A stretch of 64,000 nucleotides of DNA, from NCBI GenBank assembly GCA_037576215.1, contig JBANDB010000014.1, positions 1,860,001 through 1,924,000 on the forward strand, given 5' to 3'. Source of the DNA: Armillaria gallica (lineage: Eukaryota > Basidiomycota > Agaricomycetes > Agaricales > Physalacriaceae). How positions within the stretch are numbered: position 1 is the first letter of the stretch; every line of letters begins with the position of its first letter. Positions 44,568-55,565 of this stretch are shown here, in pieces. The notes beneath the pieces are model-generated. The model was given only the letters and a program-made list of their open reading frames with translations, was not told the origin of the DNA and searched no databases. The translations under genes were made by a program, and so were the position numbers.

Positions 44568-46001
44568 CTATGTGCGATTCCATGAAAGTAATGTCATATC
44601 CCCCAAACGCCTATGAGGAAGAATAAGAAAAGTCTATAAACGATGGATAAACGGCTTACCTAGGCTTGATGAGGTGTCGTGCAGTTCCTACAACTGCCAA
44701 CAAAACAAATAGTGCCGCTGCTGCGACATATGCCCAACCCAAAAATGGATTCTTCCCACCTATCCATGAAACGGTGGTGATGACAACAGATTTTGTGCCC
44801 TTGTACGGAAGCACCGGGAAGTCTACAGAGATGTGAGCGCCATACCACACTTCACCAATGCAGACGCACTCAATCCGATAACAATCTGGTAGGTTCCAGC
44901 AACCATCGTATCAGCATCATTTCGCCCGTAAAGTTTCGTGAATGTCGGAAGTCCCGCTGTTCGCATCCAGTTTTGGAAGTGCAGGTCCTCTTTGAGATTT
45001 GGGGGCGGGTTTGTCTCGTTGTAGCCGTTGGGAAAACGGTTCATCCAGTTGGGTGGCGGAACGATGTCATCTAGTGAAGAGTAGCCACCAGAGCCGATGG
45101 GAGTCGTGGCATATTTCTTGGCTTCTCCTGACCAGGCAATATTATTTGAGGAGAACTCGTAGACCGTTGATGGAGTATTGTTTGTCGGATTGAGTAGGAC
45201 GGGGGAGGAAAATGTGTCTGCATTTATGCTTTTAAGTGGACTAAATTTTGTTGAACGTCGCTACGCACCGTTGAAGAAGGAATTTGCAATCAATCCACAC
45301 GGGTAGATGGCCTTCCCATCCCGCGTTCCCAGCGGCTTGCAGTCGCTATTATCCAGATCACTCGGCGACACATAATCACCCTTGAGCTGGTCAGAGTTCA
45401 GACTCTTGACATAGCGCCGGTGATTTTGGTAGAAATTTGTGAGTTTGTAGTACATGAATACAGACGCTTCCAAGTCTCTGGGAACTGTAAATTGGAGAAT
45501 GCACTGGAGCTTCTGGGAGACGTCCGTCACGCTCGAATTCCCGGCATTGTTGAGTAGTGCCATCTGAGGTTTTGGTGGTGATACTCCACCGTCTGATGAG
45601 CGGAGCCGATAGGAATAGCTGGGGACATCAGTCCAGTTGTACGTCCCATTCTGCGTGGATGCCTGGAGATTTTCACATTGTGAATAGTCGAATGTCATCT
45701 CGGAGACGAGCGACGACCCCCAGATTAGGAGCCCACCGATGGGTCCGAAGAGCAGGCCAATAATGAAGAACGTCGGTAGGACCGTCTTGGGCGTCAAGAT
45801 GGGCTGCCATGCCTTGAGCCGCTGCTGCTTGAATGCGGTGTCTGTTGTCGTCGTCGTCGTCGGTCAGTATCAAACTGCGCAGAATAAAATGCGACACGTA
45901 CTGGCTGGTCTCTTCCAACCACCCTTCTCCTTCTTATTCTCCGGGGTGCTGCCATCGTCACCAGAGTCTTCTCGGCGAGGCTTGCGATTGAAGAGACCCA
46001 T
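44568..46001 (-). CDS. CDC50: CDC50/LEM3 family flippase beta subunit
   Basis: Accessory subunit of P4-ATPase phospholipid flippases, needed for their exit from the ER and activity. The start at 46001 gives MGLFNRKPRREDSGDDGSTP and then NTAFKQQRLKAWQPILTPKT, a signature segment. The first membrane helix is VLPTFFIIGLLFGPIGGLLI. A large lumenal loop follows with DVSQKLQCILQFTVPRDLEA, YYKLTNFYQNHRRYVKSLNS, YPCGLIANSFFN, IAWSGEAKKYATTP and FQNWMRTAGLPTFTKLYGR. The second helix is FLGWAYVAAAALFVLLAVVG. A straight reading stops after HLIKPR at 44656-44658, but GTAAGC there and CATAG at about 44615 join to an exon adding RLGDMTLLSWNRT, stop 44568-44570; family members carry a similar RxLGD...W end. 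Divergent from MCMBP across 253 bases. Confidence 0.9.
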
Positions 46002-46254
46002 TGTCGTGGGTGTCCCGGTGGATGTGTGAGACTGCACAGATTCAGGACCGGGGTACGCCTAGCGGCCGGTGCACAGGTTAAGGAATTCAGTCAGCGTGAT
46101 TTAGTCAGCATCCGTATATCGGTATTCGTGGGAAATTATGTCATAGTCAAGTGTCAGAATCCGGGTGAAACTCTTCCCACGAATTGGTCATTATTTCCAT
46201 ACCAAGTGGCGGTTTAGTACTCAAGTTTCGAACGCGTTGATCTCCTCCATCATC

Positions 46255-48189
46255 ATGGTCTCTTCGTTGCCTTTCGACGCGATTGAAAATCCTACCGACG
46301 CGCTCCACGACCTCTACAATGACCTCAAGGATGTCGGTCCCGATACATTTCCAAGTCGCGTAACCACCCATTTCACTTCACTTTTCGCAGCACCCGACGC
46401 GTTCGAAAAAGTAATTTGACTTGCGAGTTTACTTGCCATTGCACTGACAGTAGATGTCAGATTCCTTCTTTGAATACTCGGAGGCCACCAGAACTGCATC
46501 AGCCCAGAGCCCTTGTACGTTTCCGGGCCATGATTCAGGACACATCGATATCACCAGAAGTATACATGGCAAGACTACCGGGCCGAAGACTTGGAGGATG
46601 GGGCCTTGTCGACGAGACAGTTCAAGCCGGTCCCAATTTCGACTATTCGAACTTGAGAGAATGCTCTATCCTTTGGGCAGTGAGCGTTCCAGGAGAATGG
46701 TCAATTGGGAACCCTGAAGGTGTGTCGCATTTCTTGTCGCGTGACGCACGCGTCAGTTATGATTTTCTTGCAGGCAATCCAGAACACAAGCCAACGCAGC
46801 CACACAAATTTCCTTTGCATGGCGTCCCGCATGTTGGCGTCAAAATCAAGATTTACGATAGTCAGGCAGATTCATTCAAGCCTACAGACATTGTTACCTT
46901 CGTCGGCATCTTGTCATTCGAGTCGTACGCCTAGGCTGTTGCTTTCATTCTTCCCTTCGATCGACCTTCTTTACAGACTTCACACCGACTTGGACGGCAG
47001 CACCTCTACTTTGGTACCCACTCTCCATGTTTTGTTTTCTCGACCAATTTCCTCGACTGTAATGCCGCACAGCATGGTATCTGGTTTTGACACAGACTTG
47101 CGTTCCGAACTAATAAGCTGGATCGCGCACGAAGGACTCGCCGGCGATCACGAGGCCGCGGAGTGGGTACTTTTGTGCTGCATAGCCCGCGTTCAGTCCA
47201 GAACACCACCAATTTTTCCACCTTCTTTGGGACTCTCCAAATTTCCTTCACCCACTACCCCCACATTGCTGACCCCGGCTATCTCGCATATTCTTTCTCT
47301 CTTATTCTTATCAGTCTCCACCGTACCTCTTTCTTTGTCCACGATCAATGCCACACCCTTTATCCCTGAGTCAAAAGATGAGGACTTGCACAGTGGCTGG
47401 CTGCAACTTCCCAAAGGCGGTATTTGCGTGGTCACAGAAGCCGGCGTTCAGGAGGGTAATGTCGTTGAGCGAGGTGCGTTTTAGCTCATGCACCTATTTT
47501 TCTCAAGACTCATGCGATTGTTTCATGAATTTCAGGTCTGCTAAACTTACGTGCCATGCAGGAGATGATGACATCGCAAACTCTTCAATATGCTTTCCCT
47601 TTCAGCTCGTATTCGTTTGAAACAGACGTTGTCTTTATCGTCTTAAGTGAGGGAAACAAGAGTGCCTTTTTCCCAGTACGTTACCCATAGTCCATAATGA
47701 CTGATCGAGAGCTGTCATTGACTGGTTTTCCATATGGGTAGACCCTTGTTCAGCTTCCTTTGAAGCCCGTGACAGAGACAAATGGGCTATACAAGGTCCA
47801 GGCGAAATCCAGCTACCGTCCAAAATTGATATGTTCCGGCATTTAGTTGCCAAGGCTAGAATTGGTAGCGTTTCAATTGGGGATGAGACCGCCAAGGTTA
47901 GTTCTTAGTTACCGGCCGACATTTTGTGTTCTTGACTGTTCGCAGCGAATTCAAGAGGATTTCGTGAATGAACGTAAAGGAGGAAGTGTGACTGCCGATG
48001 ATCTAATTCAACGTATGTCCGTTGCAAGGTACATCTTTTACATCAAAACTATGCTGGCCTTTTGTCTGATCATCTCTGACTAGGCTCCTCGCACTTTCTT
48101 ACGACAAGTCTGAGGTTGATGGGGAAATGTGGGAGAAGGCCAAGGGGCTGGAGAGATCGAGAAGGCAGAGAATCAATAACCAGATTTGA
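46255..48189 (+). CDS. MCMBP: MCM complex-binding protein (MCMBP/ETG1 family), one apparent 1-base frame loss
   Basis: Nuclear protein that binds the MCM2-7 replicative helicase and helps its assembly and unloading; absent from budding yeast. The start at 46255 gives MVSSLPFDAIENPTDALHDL. Next are LVRFRAMIQDTSISPEVYMA, the central HKFPLHGVPHVGVKIKIYDS and VTFVGILSFES, then LHTDLDGSTSTLVPTLHVLF. A Walker-like region is not evident. Later are SGWLQLPKGGICVVTEAGVQ, VFIVLSEGNKSAFFP and LVQLPLKPVTETNGLYKVQ. At the A-run 47822-47825 the frame shifts; one extra A would join SSYRPKI to DMFRHLVAKARIGSVSIGDE. The end has RIQEDFVNERKGGSVTADDL and RLLALSYDKSEVDGEMWEKA, with the stop at 48187-48189. The motif order matches animal and plant MCMBP. 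Confidence 0.85.
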
Positions 48190-48475
48190 GTGTAAGGTTG
48201 TATTCAGGCGTCTCTTATATCAACTCGCTTATACTTTCAATTGAGTAACGGCCGCCAGAACTGTCTCCTCGGAGAAGCGCTGAGAAGCTACGCTCATTTG
48301 CATGTGAGATGAATTTCCGAGTTGATCGAGGCGGTCCGACATCCGAGAATCTTCATGCAAATTGGTCCTGGGCTTTGACATTGACAAGATCATCCGTTTC
48401 GTACCCTTTTGTACCTCTATGGTATAGGCGCGTGGCGATTGACCTTCCTTTCCTTCGCCCATTCCTCCCCTCGAC

Positions 48476-49851
48476 ATGTTCTTTCGCAAACTGTCCAGAG
48501 CGATTAGTTTCAAACCGAAGAGATCCACGAGAGCCAGCCGTAATCATAGTGCTAGGCCTTGCCATCTCAAGGTTACCGTGGGGCAGTTGTTCGAGGGACG
48601 ATACACAATACTGGGCAAGCTCGGACAGGGGAGCTACGCGACAGTATGGTTGGCGCGAGACGACGCCGCCAAAACAGAGTCCACGAAGCAGGTCGCGATA
48701 AAAATCCTCACCGCAGAATGCACGACGGGACCAGAATCACTGGACGAGCTGGGAAGCTTCCTGTCCGCTCGTTCCCATGGAAATTCTGGTGATGGAAACG
48801 AACGGGTCGTCAAACTCTTGGGATACTTCCACTATCGCGGGCACGCTTGTTTGGTCTTGGAACTGCTAGGAGAGAGCGTCGATGATGTTAGGGGAATCAT
48901 AGGGTCACGCCGTTTGCCTGCCCAAGTAGTGAAGAAGCTTTGCAGGGATATGTTGCTTGCGTTAGACTACCTCCATAACTCTGGGGTTATTCACACTGGT
49001 GAGTATTTGGTATCAGGTTAATCCCAGACTCTTAGGAGATCTTATCGTCTTCTCAGATATTCACCCTTCCAATATTCTCCTTGCACAACCACTTTCACGA
49101 CCAAACCCTCCCAAGGAAGAGCTGGAAAGAGTCCTCATCGAGCGTGCTTCTCATGCAGCAGAGCCCATGTTCAAGCTAGCTGACCTTGGGCACGGTGCGC
49201 AGTCTTTCTTTCTTACTGTGATGAAATTCTTTTTGTATTCACGATCTTAACAGCCGTCCCTACTGAAACCGTCCATCATGGTTTGATCCAACCAGCAGAA
49301 TTGCGAGCTCCCGAGGTCATCATTGAAGCTTCATGGGACGAGAAAGTGGACATATGGAATATGGGATGTTTGGTACGTTCTCGAATCATCGGTTCTACAG
49401 ATATCTGATGCTAGCGGTCCATGAAACAGGCCTACGAATTTGTTACCGGCGGACGCCTATTCAATCCTAATTATCAGACCGTAGAACGAGGCATCGAACC
49501 TGCGGAGGCGCATCTAGTACAGATCATAGAACAGATCGGGGACTTCGACGAGGATCTTTTAAGACGCGGTATTTATGGGGAAAAATATTTTGATTTTGCG
49601 GGTGAGTTTGACCCTTGAATTCTGCTGGCCGGCACTTGACCCTGGAGACAGGCGACTTGAGGTGCAACGCCCCGCTTTGTCGAACTACAATGGAAGAGAT
49701 CATGACTAGGGTGCAGAAAAAATTGGGCGTCATGGACCTGGCAGAGCTCACGGTATTTTGTGATTTTCTGCGGACGATGCTAAGGATCAGACCCGAGGAG
49801 AGGTGGCCACCGTCGTTGATTCTCGAGCATCACTGGCTTGAAGTAGACTGA
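48476..49851 (+). CDS. SRPK-like serine/threonine protein kinase with altered catalytic loop
   Basis: Diverged SR-protein kinase of a type expanded in mushrooms. The start at 48476 gives a basic leader, MFFRKLSRAISFKPKRSTRA. The kinase domain shows GKLGQGSYATVWLARD (glycine loop, about residues 47-62), VAIKILT (ATP-site Lys), and VVKLLGYFHYRGHACLVLEL. After an intron the catalytic loop reads VIHTDIHPSNILLA. SRPKs normally have HTDIKPEN, so the loop Lys is His here and Glu is Ser. The metal-binding segment is LADLGHGA (DLG, as in SRPKs). Next are LRAPEVIIEASWDEKVDIWN and AYEFVTGGRLFNP. The end is FLRTMLRIRPEERWPPSLIL, with the stop at 49849-49851. No SRPK spacer insert of usual length is seen. 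Activity is uncertain because of the loop change. Confidence 0.85.
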
Positions 49852-50537
49852 TCTGGTGCGCATATGCACCATATGGGCACAAGCCCATCTTATACCCTTC
49901 GGTCGTGCGGGAAAGGATTTTACGAGCTTCAATTTAGCGGTATGATTTATATTGTCATTTGGTGATTGATGGGTGGCACCTGCTTATGAGCTCTAAATAG
50001 AGAAATTTGTATCAACATGCGAGCTTCGTGTCGGCCTAGACCTTGCGAGATCATTTCAGCCCTGTGCAGTATAACCATGTAGAGAAATAACGCTCCGGAC
50101 GAACTGCTATGGAGTTTTCGTTACGCGTCGGCTTCGGTGGTATACGGTTGTCTGTCACGTAGACAGCATCCCTGGGAACTCGATCTACTGTGTCATTGAG
50201 TATCAGCGATTTGAGGTACTCGATACAATGGTTGTGCTCAGGGTAACGGCTGAGTCAAGCCATGATGGAGGGTACAATATTGTGTGGTATATATAATAAT
50301 CAGGAAGACACTAGAGCCTCCAGATCATTTGCCCTTGCCCAGTTAATCCCTTCTATCAAACTCAGTACACTAATCTCTCTGACATGTCCATACCCTCCAA
50401 TTGAACGTTCATGGTAAACAAGTGTAAGTATGCCGGTAACCCGGGCCGGACAAGCACCATCAGGTCTTCGGTACCGCTATCGACTTTATATCCATCCACC
50501 ATCCTGATTTGTGGAGAAAGACTCTTGCCTCGAAAAG
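49852..50537. other. Intergenic: upstream of SQS1
   Basis: 686 bases. A TATATATAATAATC stretch lies near 50288-50301, about 240 bases before the SQS1 start. No RNA gene, repeat or coding signal is seen. Confidence 0.5.
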
Positions 50538-53500
50538 ATGCCACGAAAACACAATGGCGCCGGAAGAGCCCGAGGGCAAGGATCGCCGTACAATCGTGGC
50601 AGAGAGGAGGTCGCGGTCGTGGCCGTGGCCGTGGCCGTGGTAGAGGCGGATTTTACCCTGCAACAGAGACAGATTTCATTGTACAGATGTGTACGATCTT
50701 TCCACGCAATTACTCTGCCATTATCTAAACTGTAGGAGGTCAGATGGCGAGAACACCATACCAGGAGGGTATCATACTCCTCAAGGACAAGCACGAAGAG
50801 GCATAGGATCGCCTCCTGCAAACTACGATTCCTATCCTGCGTCTTCGTCACGGTATTCTTCTCCTAGAGGCAAACGAGGTCGAGGCCGTGGCTCGAGAGG
50901 TCGTGGGGGAGGCGATGGACCTTTGTCCAAACTGCTTTATGAGGATAGGCCATACCTGAGGCCAATTAAATTCGTTCCTTCTGAGAATACTCGTGTTCTA
51001 TTCCAGGAACAAGAGGAAATACTTAAACCGGTTGTCGAAGAAGTTGGTACGTGTTCAAAATATTTCATATCCTAAACGCACCCTGATGACTCTCAGGTGA
51101 TGAGGAAGAAAGCCATATCCCTACAGCGGAGCGTGTTGCTCGCGTTTTCAGTGGTGTATCGAAGCCGCCTGCACTTAGAGACGGCTCGGATGATCACGAT
51201 GAAAGCCTGGAGGAGATAGATTTCAACGATCTATCCGCCTTCCAGCAAAAGGTTGACATGGAAGCCGCATCGATGACCCAACTTAACCGCGCGGAACAGG
51301 TCGATGTCGAAGAGAAATTCACTGGTGCTTTCTTTGACACGGTAGCGTTGAAGGAAGTCGTCATCCCTGAACCCCAGGACGATGTGACGCAGGATAATAC
51401 CGCAGAATCTGCGCCTGCAGATGACGGCACAACTGTCAATATGACCAGCTCAATTACTGTCCACACGACAACCGAGGTTGTGGTTACAGCAGAAACAACC
51501 CCGCCAGTAGAGGAGCCCACCCCAGAAGTACAGCCGACGTCGACGGAATCGACAGGTACCCTAACTAAGGTACGGTCGTGTTCTACTCCGATGGAGGAGG
51601 ATATCGTTGTTCTTTCCACTGCCGTGACGGAAAACGTGATGGCATCACCTTCCTTACAAGCGGTGGACGATAGGGAACCTGTCGACACGCAAGATAAGGA
51701 GTCATCGTTATTTTTTATCGATACTACACCAACGCCAACCCCCATTGTGGCATCAACCTCCACCTCTTTAGTCGTCCCTCTGGGCGCTATTCCCGAGGAT
51801 GAAGACGATGTGATCGTGTACGAAGGGCCTCACCCTCGTTCGGGAGTAGCTACGCCCATCTCCAAACCGGCAGCCCCTGCTCTTCCTTTACTAGCCTCTT
51901 GCCCTCGCCGCAAAAAATCGCGAGACGCCCGCATCCTGCTCACAGTAAAACGAAGAGCAAGCTAAAGGAACGCCGGCAAGCCGAGTGGGCACGTAAACGC
52001 AGGGGAAGCGGGTCCTTTGCAGCTCTTGGTGCAGATGTGGCCGAGGCACAATTGTATGAAGGCAAGGATCCAAGGCAAGACGAAAGGCGAAGGGGAGATT
52101 CTGACGTCGATTGGGGAGATGAGACTGACCACGAAGTGGACGAGGTTGCGAGCGGCGTCGATGGGATGGACCTTGACCCAGAACTCGAGCTGGATGTAGA
52201 GGTTTTGAAGCGGTTCGCCAACGGATTGGATGAAAACTTCAAGACAATGGATGATATCGATGATGAGGAGAGAATAAGGAAGGAAGATGAAGAAGATGGG
52301 AGTAGCGAAAGCGAAAGCGAAAATGACGACGATGAAGATGAAGAAAGTGTCCGCAGAGCTATTGAGGAAGAGGAAGCCATGATGTCGGGGGATAGTGATG
52401 CCGAAGAAGATCTCAGTCCTAACTCCAGTTTCCAGAGACGATTACAACGAATGCGTGAAGGTTCAAATAGTAAAGTGGCCGGGAAAAGTCGCCAGGCTGA
52501 CGGGGATGCCGATTCGAGCGACGACGAGGATGATTTCTCCCGGAATAAAACATGGGCAGAAAAGGATGATGATTTCATCGCGCATATACACGTGAGTTTC
52601 ACAGCTGCTACGACCATGCTTGGCTTCTAATTTCTTTTACAGGACATACTAGACGAGAATGAGTCAATTCTTACGGGGAGAGAACGTCAGAAGAAGAAAG
52701 AAGTCTTTAGCGCTATCCACAACGGTAGCTTCGACGACCCTACGTGGATGGCCCAAGCCAGTATGTATATCTACTGTTGCTTCTACACATCGCTAATCAA
52801 TTTCTCTAGGACATAAAAAAGATAAGTATAAAGACCTTTCACCAGAGCTCCGGGAGCAGCGGGAAAAGGATCGGCAGAAGAAAGCCGAGTATAAACGCGA
52901 ACGCGAGTTATCCCGCCTCACCCAAGCTGCAGACCCCTTAGCGGCCAAGAAAGGAGGGAAAAAGGGTCGAAAGGCCATGCTAGCAGCTGCCGCATCGGAG
53001 CCTACCATCACTGTCATCCCTAATCGCATAATCGACGTGACAACTCTCGTGCAGCAGATAAGACGCTTTATCGCAAACATAGACGGTCCCCAGTCAATGA
53101 GCCTACCCCCGGCGGATAAAAAGACCAGGAAAAATGTTCATGAACTAGCGGTGGCTTTCAATTTGAAGAGTGTCAGTAAAGGACAAGGGGACGCGAGGTA
53201 TACGACGTTGACAAAGACGACCAGGACGGGTATCAGAATCAACGAAGCGACGATTTCGAGGATAATGCGGAGAGGAGGTAATTTCGGCGCCGGGGAGTTT
53301 GTCAACAAGAAAGGCAAAGGCAAAGGTAATTTAGCACCGAGGCATAAGGAAGGAGACGAAGTTGGCAAGGTTTGTGAAAGTCCCATATTATGATAGGCTG
53401 TCCTAATTCAGACTTTTCCTGCAGGAAGCGCCAAGAATAGGAGAGTCGAACGTTGGGTTTAGGATGCTGGCTTCGATGGGTTGGTCTGAGGGTGACCATA

Positions 53501-53580
53501 TTGGTATCTCGGGGGGATTGAAGGAACCAGTAGCGGCTGTGATAAAAACCACAAAGTTAGGACTGGGAGCTACGAAATGA
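50538..53580 (+). CDS. SQS1: R3H and G-patch protein Sqs1, two apparent 1-base frame losses
   Basis: G-patch cofactor that stimulates the DEAH helicase Prp43 in splicing and ribosome biogenesis. The start at 50538 gives MPRKHNGAGRARGQGSPYNR, then a Gly/Arg run. Next are GGDGPLSKLLYEDRPYLRPI and KFVPSENTRVLFQEQEEILK, an acidic Ser/Thr-rich region and EDDVIVYEGPHPRSG. A basic SKLKERRQAEWARKRRGSGS and very acidic stretches (52080-52420) follow. The R3H domain has NVHELAVAFNLKSVSKGQGD, and the C-terminal G-patch has NVGFRMLASMGWSEGDHIGI and TTKLGLGATK, stopping at 53578-53580. The frame is lost at about 50604 (within the Gly/Arg codons) and at about 51897. In both places one missing base restores the expected protein. 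Five introns are visible. Confidence 0.87.
50612..50641 (+). repeat. Short tandem repeat coding for Gly-Arg
   Basis: Hexamer-type repeat (GGCCGT and variants) in the SQS1 N-terminus. In the correct frame it gives alternating Gly and Arg. It lies a few bases after one of the inferred frame losses. Confidence 0.7.
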
Positions 53581-53695
53581 GGGGCGATTTATTATTCCGA
53601 CGCAATTTTTTCTTGTAGATTTGAGATATCCGGCAACCAAACCGGTGACCTATGTAGTAACTTGCACTCAAATATTTCGAGCAAACCAAGAGCAA

Positions 53696-55510
53696 ATGGC
53701 CCTTCGACCTCTCATTGCCATCTGCGGCACCACCGGTGTTGGTAAATCCAAGCTTGCTATTGAAATAGCGCAGCACATCGCGAAGCAAGAGGCATGGGAG
53801 GGTGCCGAAATCATCAATGCAGATGCCATGCAAGTATACGCTGGCATGGACGTGATCACGAACAAGGTTACCGAATCCGAAATGCAAGGCATCAAACACC
53901 ATCTTATGGGCTTCAGGCAGCCCGGAGAGCAATATGTCGTCGGCCAATGGGTCCAAGATGCGATGAAAATAGTGAAGGATTCCTTTCTACACGATTCATC
54001 AAATCTAAGGTCATTCATAGATCAGCGACATTCACGGTGCTAATAAAATTCCAATTATCGTTGGCGGAACCTCCTACTGGATCCAACATCTTCTCTTCCC
54101 GAATCGTCTATCTAACGAGGAAATTACCGACAAGAAAGAGCCAGAGGCTGCAGTCATGTCAGAAGAACTTGCCCGTTCTTTGGAGTCCCTGCCGCCAGAA
54201 TTACAAGACTTGTTCAATTCGTTTCCAGAACAACCGCCCATAGCCAGCGTTGATCCGGCGCAGTCTTTGTCTCTTCATAGATTGCTGTCCGCTCTTGACG
54301 AACGCGTGGGAGCAAGATGGCACTGGAAAGACACCCGTAAAGTCCACCGAAGTCTCTGTATCATCAAGGAAACTGGACGCAAAGCTAGCGAAATGATCAG
54401 TAATCAATCTGAGAACACGGTCGTAGCTAGGTGGGGATCTTTCTCTTTCTAAGAAGCCCGCAATCCGATGCCAAAGAATATAGATATCGCGCCCTGTGTC
54501 TTTGGCTGTATGCAAAACCAGCCATGTTACATCCACGACTAAATTCACGTGTCGATACAATGATAGAAGTAGAATCGTCCCTCGCTCTATCCTATATTTG
54601 ACTGATTTTTATTTTGTGAACAGCGTGGTCTTCTCGACGAAGTGAGGGCATTGCAACATATCGCAATCTCCGGTCGGCAAACTGTGACCAAAGAATCATC
54701 CGCAGACTACACCGTGGGCATTTATCAGTCGATAGGTAAGCTTGCTCTTTGCTGTCTCTATATAACAGAAGTGATGCCCCTCTCAGGATACAGGGAATTC
54801 CACGGCTACATGTCTTCACCCGATCCAAGTGACGATGCTTTCAATCTGGCTGTAGAAAACATGAAAATATCGACTCGGCAATACGCCAAACGGCAGGTTT
54901 CTTGGATTCGAAATAAGCTACTCCCTATGATAAAGGCAGCCAATGCTACTGAAGAAACAGTCTTTCCCTACCTACTGGATGCTTCTGGTAAGGTTTATAT
55001 CCCTGTTGCATAAACAATGTTTTTATAATGTACACTTAGATGTCGAGAACGGCTGGTCTTCAGACGTTCAAGGACCCGCGATGGAGATTACTGACGGTAC
55101 AGGTTTCTCCACGCGCATAATAACCGTATGTTAAATAACACACACACCAAGGTTTTCTTCGCGGAAAAATCGACCGAAATCCTTTATCCCTCTCCGATGT
55201 TGCTCGAGACATGCTTACTGTTGAGGAGAAGGCAACAGAGTATGTTATGCAGATCACAATTTTATTAGCAACTAATTCACTGGTCTGTAGTCCATTGTCT
55301 GTTCTCAGTGCGCGCCGCAAATTATTATGTGAAGTCTGCACCGCCAACAAGAAAGAACCAGTCATGATCGAGGAAGGACGAGAGTGGGACGTGCACAAAA
55401 AGACACGAGCCCACAGAAACTACTTTCGAAGAGCGGAAGAGACGTCGCAAGGATACAGATATGGGAAGAAGATAGAAGACATCGATACCACGGAATCACA
55501 ACCTTCTTGA
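53696..55510 (+). CDS. MOD5: tRNA dimethylallyltransferase (tRNA isopentenyltransferase, Mod5/MiaA)
   Basis: Transfers dimethylallyl to A37 of tRNAs that read UNN codons. The start at 53696 gives MALRPLIAICGTTGVGKSKL with the P-loop GTTGVGKS. Then come AEIINADAMQVYAGMDVITN (substrate motif with catalytic Asp), GIKHHLMGF, and, after splicing, ISDIHGANKIPIIVGGTSYW. Later are KDTRKVHRSL, RALCLWLYAKPAMLHPRLNS, RGLLDEVRALQHIA, SIGYREFHGYM and STRQYAKRQVSWIRNKLLP. The C-terminus carries a zinc-finger pattern as in yeast Mod5: CEVCTA, then VHKKTRAH (Cys-x2-Cys, His-x5-His). The stop is at 55508-55510. About eight introns and an intact frame. Only 55 bases separate it from the converging fasciclin gene. 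Confidence 0.93.
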
Positions 55511-55565
55511 CGTTACTCAGACTACTATCGTACACAAACTCTAAACAAAACTCGACACAGACCAT

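Noticed and set aside
50288..50301. TATATATAATAATC as the SQS1 TATA box
   Set aside because: About 240 bases from the start codon with no sign of a leader intron; too distant to call.
4460..52000. Programmed ribosomal frameshifting in mL46, EDE1, MCMBP and SQS1
   Set aside because: No shared slippery heptamer or downstream structure was seen, the genes are unrelated, and one missing base explains each case more simply.
51940..52617. 225-codon Ser-rich open frame on the minus strand
   Set aside because: Mirror of the acidic Asp/Glu-rich part of SQS1; poly-Ser antisense frames arise from GA-rich coding sequence.
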